DNA from: UBA5399 sp964464145
Lineage (GTDB): Bacteria > Bacillota > Clostridia > Christensenellales > Christensenellaceae
NCBI GenBank assembly: GCA_964464145.1
Contig: CAYXFB010000005.1
Coordinates: 3,349 to 67,348 of the forward strand
DNA: 64,000 nucleotides
Direction of reading: 5' to 3'
The notes under the pieces are model-generated. The model saw only the letters and a program-made list of their open reading frames with translations. It made no database searches and was not told the DNA's origin. Each line of letters begins with the position of its first letter. Position 1 is the first letter of the stretch. This document shows positions 61,293 to 64,000 of the stretch, one piece after another. A program made the position numbers and the translations under genes.

Positions 61293-61382
61293 TCACGTTA
61301 AACTTGCATAAAACCGGGAATGCTATTAATATAATAAGTAACATAATGATTTATAAATTTTATTCGATGGGAGATGTTTGAT

Positions 61383-62555
61383 TTGCACAGATTTACGGTG
61401 CCACGGGACATATATTTTGGTAAGGACGCCATACTTCAATTAAGGCAGTTCAGCGATTATAAGCGCCCCTTCATAGTAGCGGATGAGGCCATGGTCAAGC
61501 TGGGCTGGATGGATATGCTCATACGCATACTCACAGAAGCGGGTATGGAAAACATAAGCTGCTTTACAGATGTTGAGGCGGAGCCCTCCGTTGAAACTGT
61601 AAAGCGCGGCGCGGCCGTTATGGAGGAAAAGCATTCCGACATAATAATCGCCATAGGCGGCGGCTCCGTGCTGGACGCGGCCAAGGCCATGTGGGTATTC
61701 TACGAGCACCCGCAGCTCACGTTCGACGATCTTCTGTCTAAGCCGCTTCCCCGGCTGAGGAACAAGGCCATAATGGTGGCAATACCCTCCACCTCGGGAA
61801 CGGGCAGCGAAGTCACGGCGTTTTCAGTGATATCCGATCACGCCACAAAGGTGAAATATCCCATTGCGGACTTCAACATAACGCCCGACATAGCCATATT
61901 GGACAGCGACCTCACGACCACAATGCCGCCCAAGCTGGTGGCATACACGGGCATGGACGCGCTTACGCACTCCATAGAGGCCTACGTCTCAAAGCAGCGT
62001 TCACGCTTCACGCGGCCGCTCTCCATACACTCTATTTCAATAATAGTCTCCTACCTCGAGGATTCGTACGCGGGCGATATAGACGCGCGCGAGGAGATAC
62101 ACGTGGCCTCCTGCATGGCGGGAATTTCATTCACAAACGCGCAGCTTGGAATATGCCACTCCATAGCGCACAAAACGGGAGGGCTGTTTGGCATACCGCA
62201 CGGCCTGTGCAATTCCATACTGTTGCCCTACGTAATAGAATACAACAAAAAGCAGCCGGACGCGCTGCGCTATTACGCCAACATAGCACGTCGCATGGGT
62301 TACGACGGTGACCGTGACAAATACCTCGTTATGTCTCTCGTGCGCGAAATAAAGGTGCTGGCGCGCAATCTCGATCTGCCGCTTACTTTCGAAGAGGCGG
62401 GCGTGAACGAGTTTAAATTCAATACCTACAAAAAAGAGATAGGCGAAAACGCTTTTAACGATCCGTGCACGCTCTCCAACCCGAGGCAAACCAGCCCCGA
62501 AGAGCTGGAGCGCATACTGGAGTGCGCATACTACGGTAAAAAAGTAGTATTCTAG
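61383..62555 (+). CDS. Iron-containing alcohol dehydrogenase
   Basis: A 390-residue type III dehydrogenase that interconverts an alcohol and an aldehyde or ketone with NAD(P). GGGSVLDAAKAM is the nucleotide-binding motif; SGTGSEVTAFSV follows. Metal ligands lie in MDALTHSIEAYVS and in ICHSIAHKTGGLFGIPHG. The start is TTG at 61383, eight bases after GGGAG; the ATG at 61374 touches that site and is unlikely. It is divergent from the SorC-type regulator and may reduce an aldehyde product of the sugar pathway. Confidence 0.92.
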   Translation: MHRFTVPRDIYFGKDAILQLRQFSDYKRPFIVADEAMVKLGWMDMLIRILTEAGMENISCFTDVEAEPSVETVKRGAAVMEEKHSDIIIAIGGGSVLDAAKAMWVFYEHPQLTFDDLLSKPLPRLRNKAIMVAIPSTSGTGSEVTAFSVISDHATKVKYPIADFNITPDIAILDSDLTTTMPPKLVAYTGMDALTHSIEAYVSKQRSRFTRPLSIHSISIIVSYLEDSYAGDIDAREEIHVASCMAGISFTNAQLGICHSIAHKTGGLFGIPHGLCNSILLPYVIEYNKKQPDALRYYANIARRMGYDGDRDKYLVMSLVREIKVLARNLDLPLTFEEAGVNEFKFNTYKKEIGENAFNDPCTLSNPRQTSPEELERILECAYYGKKVVF

Positions 62556-62616
62556 TCGCAAAAACAATAATAGCGGTGCCGCTAGATAGCAGCACCGCTA
62601 TTTTATTTACACTGTT

Positions 62617-63513
62617 TTAAGCGGCCACATTGCCCGCCTTCATCGGCTCCACCAGCTCCAGATCATAGAGCAGCTTTTCGAGAGCCTCCTTATCTATATT
62701 GGTGAAATACTTCACCAGCGCGCCGTCTAGTTGGTCCACCGTCGCTCCCAGCATTATCTCGATTGCCCTATCGTGCTGCTTCCTGGGGCGGTATATCCTG
62801 TCCGTACAGAGCGCCGAATAGGTATCGGCGATCGATATTATGCGCGCTTCTATGGGTATCTTATCGCCCGGCAGCTTATGATATCCCTTACCGTCCATGC
62901 GCTCGTGATGGTACAGCACCCATTCGCTTATGCCTGAAAAACTTGTATCGTCCAGTATCCTTTTTCCGTTTTCCGGATGCGTCTTCATTGTCGCCCAGTC
63001 CTCTTCATTGAGCGGGCCGGGCTTATTCAATACATCGTCGCTGATGCTCAGCTTGCCTATGTCGTGCAGCAGTGCTGCGTCCAGCAGCATAGACCTGTTT
63101 ATTTTGCTCTTCATATCGTCCGGGAGCACCTCATAAAACAGCTCTGTCACCCTGTATACGTGCTGCGAATGCCCCTTCGTATAAGTGTCCTTCATGTCTA
63201 TAGCGTTCACAAAGGTTCGCATGACTTCCATAGTTTTATCGTGCAGCTGGCCGGTTATGGACACCTGAACCTTTACAGATACAAAAACGAATATTGCGCC
63301 GAAAAAGAATATTCCCGCGATCACCAGCAAAGCAGGCGGCGGCTCCACAACAAGCGAATAAACAAATACGGCCGCATAGCCAAATATGAACATGATGGGC
63401 AATATCAACGAAACATTTTCCAGCATCCTGTTCGCATTTTTGGATGTGTATGTCTCCTGCCTGTTTCGTTTAAGCAACTGAGCATATTTATATGTTGCAA
63501 ATATCATTATCAC
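62617..63513 (-). CDS. Membrane HD-GYP-type phosphodiesterase
   Basis: A 298-residue protein with membrane helices near residues 34-55 and 60-80, then an HD-GYP domain. HDIGKLSISDDVLNKPGPL carries the His-Asp metal pair, and HHERMDGKGYH is the usual GYP site but ends in His rather than Pro. It should break down cyclic di-GMP or a related nucleotide, though the changed motif makes this less certain. The GTG at 63513 has no good ribosome site. GGAGG lies eight bases before ATA at 63555 in the same frame, which would add a third helix at the N-terminus. Confidence 0.85.
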   Translation of the reverse strand: MIMIFATYKYAQLLKRNRQETYTSKNANRMLENVSLILPIMFIFGYAAVFVYSLVVEPPPALLVIAGIFFFGAIFVFVSVKVQVSITGQLHDKTMEVMRTFVNAIDMKDTYTKGHSQHVYRVTELFYEVLPDDMKSKINRSMLLDAALLHDIGKLSISDDVLNKPGPLNEEDWATMKTHPENGKRILDDTSFSGISEWVLYHHERMDGKGYHKLPGDKIPIEARIISIADTYSALCTDRIYRPRKQHDRAIEIMLGATVDQLDGALVKYFTNIDKEALEKLLYDLELVEPMKAGNVAA

Positions 63514-63769
63514 AGCGCCGATGCCAATTAAAATAGCGCAAAGCTTACCGTTTATAGTTCCGTCCTCCTATATTTATGAAGCTTTTTTTAGTATAAATCA
63601 TACCGTGCCTATAATCAACAAAAACTCGCATATATGTGAAATTATTTTACGTATTATTCATGTTTTGTTATTATATGCCAGCAGGACACTTTTAACCTTA
63701 TATAAAGCAAAAAACCCTTAAGACATTCGTCAAAAGAGCTCCTCGCTTTAAAATGTTTTAAAACTTGAA
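63514..63769. other. Gap between the HD-GYP gene and the 5S rRNA gene
   Basis: AT-rich, no gene. The first 42 bases are in frame with the HD-GYP gene and may be coding if ATA at 63555 is used. The rest is the downstream flank of the rRNA operon. Confidence 0.5.
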
Positions 63770-63885
<116 letters not shown>

Positions 63886-64000
63886 AATTTTTATGTTATG
63901 CCTACAGGCGAACCTGCTGGCTACATTACACTATATTAAGTTGTAAAACGTGCAAGCACATTCAAAACCGCATAATGGGGGAAGAATCAGACTAATGTCT
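63886..64000 (-). other. 23S-5S spacer, partial
   Basis: 115 bases upstream of the 5S gene on the minus strand. It contains no tRNA and no recognisable 23S end, so the 23S gene is outside the window. Confidence 0.6.

Larger units (their letters stand above)
61029..61382. other. Divergent control region, SorC regulator and iron dehydrogenase
   Basis: 354 bases without a gene, holding three palindromes at 61187, 61223 and 61278. A TATAAT at 61330-61335 with TTGCAT 20 bases earlier could serve the dehydrogenase gene. Confidence 0.55.

Noticed and set aside
63886..64000. 23S rRNA or tRNA in the right-hand spacer
   Set aside because: No conserved 23S end or cloverleaf could be found; the 23S gene should begin beyond the window.

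Overview
The window looks like chromosomal DNA of a spore-forming, mostly anaerobic, Gram-positive member of the Clostridia. The signs are a GerMN-domain protein, a rubrerythrin, a water-forming-type NADH oxidase, a class B sortase, a BspA-type leucine-rich-repeat protein, a ribose-type sugar ABC transporter with LacI and SorC regulators, Shine-Dalgarno-led genes with frequent TTG starts, and a probable raiA-type structured RNA in front of the hibernation factor gene. No phage, insertion sequence or CRISPR array is visible. Gene content is mainly housekeeping plus envelope and sugar functions. A run of exactly 100 N (3448-3547) inside a tandem repeat marks an assembly gap of unknown real size.

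Layout. 1-6050, all minus strand: two coupled glycosyltransferases, NADH oxidase, a 114-bp tandem repeat array containing the gap, a PAS-GGDEF diguanylate cyclase and a GerMN protein. 6295-10551, plus: a small PrcB-like protein and a large secreted subtilisin with six fibronectin-III-like repeats. 10655-14640: convergent prfB and secA, with a shared terminator inside an AT-rich inverted-repeat element. 14851-17191: Na+/alanine-type symporter, the structured RNA with its own promoter, and the long-form ribosome hibernation factor. 17424-24354: an HD-GYP response regulator with its hybrid histidine kinase, rubrerythrin, and the LRR protein. 24451-29762, minus: aldose-epimerase-like protein, Nudix hydrolase, a membrane protein, murA and corA. 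30071-35485: signal peptidase I, an isolated flagellin (minus), an HD protein, a GT2-remnant/GtrA fusion and thioredoxin. 35552-40526, minus: aldo/keto reductase, two small proteins, an alpha-amylase fused to an ACT domain, and a MATE transporter.

40660-45885 is a minus-strand dTDP-L-rhamnose unit (rfbA, rfbC, rfbB, rfbD) with two GT2 glycosyltransferases; overlapping stop and start codons suggest tight coupling. Sortase B and glycerol dehydrogenase follow on the plus strand. 48091-62555 is a sugar-utilisation region. It holds a lipoprotein, RbsA-like and RbsC-like ABC importer, an arabinose-isomerase-family protein and a PMI-like cupin in one run, then a LacI regulator, two FGGY kinases and a SorC-type regulator. 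A divergent iron alcohol dehydrogenase lies beyond. A matched pair of 18-bp palindromes in front of the binding-protein gene and the lacI gene probably are LacI operators. The substrate is not settled by the sequence. The window closes with a membrane HD-GYP protein and a 5S rRNA gene whose 23S partner would lie beyond the right edge.

Most notable: the probable raiA RNA, the amylase-ACT fusion, two related MITE-like elements that each begin at the base after a stop codon, a candidate leader peptide before corA, and an unidentified three-way-junction RNA at about 33405-33521.
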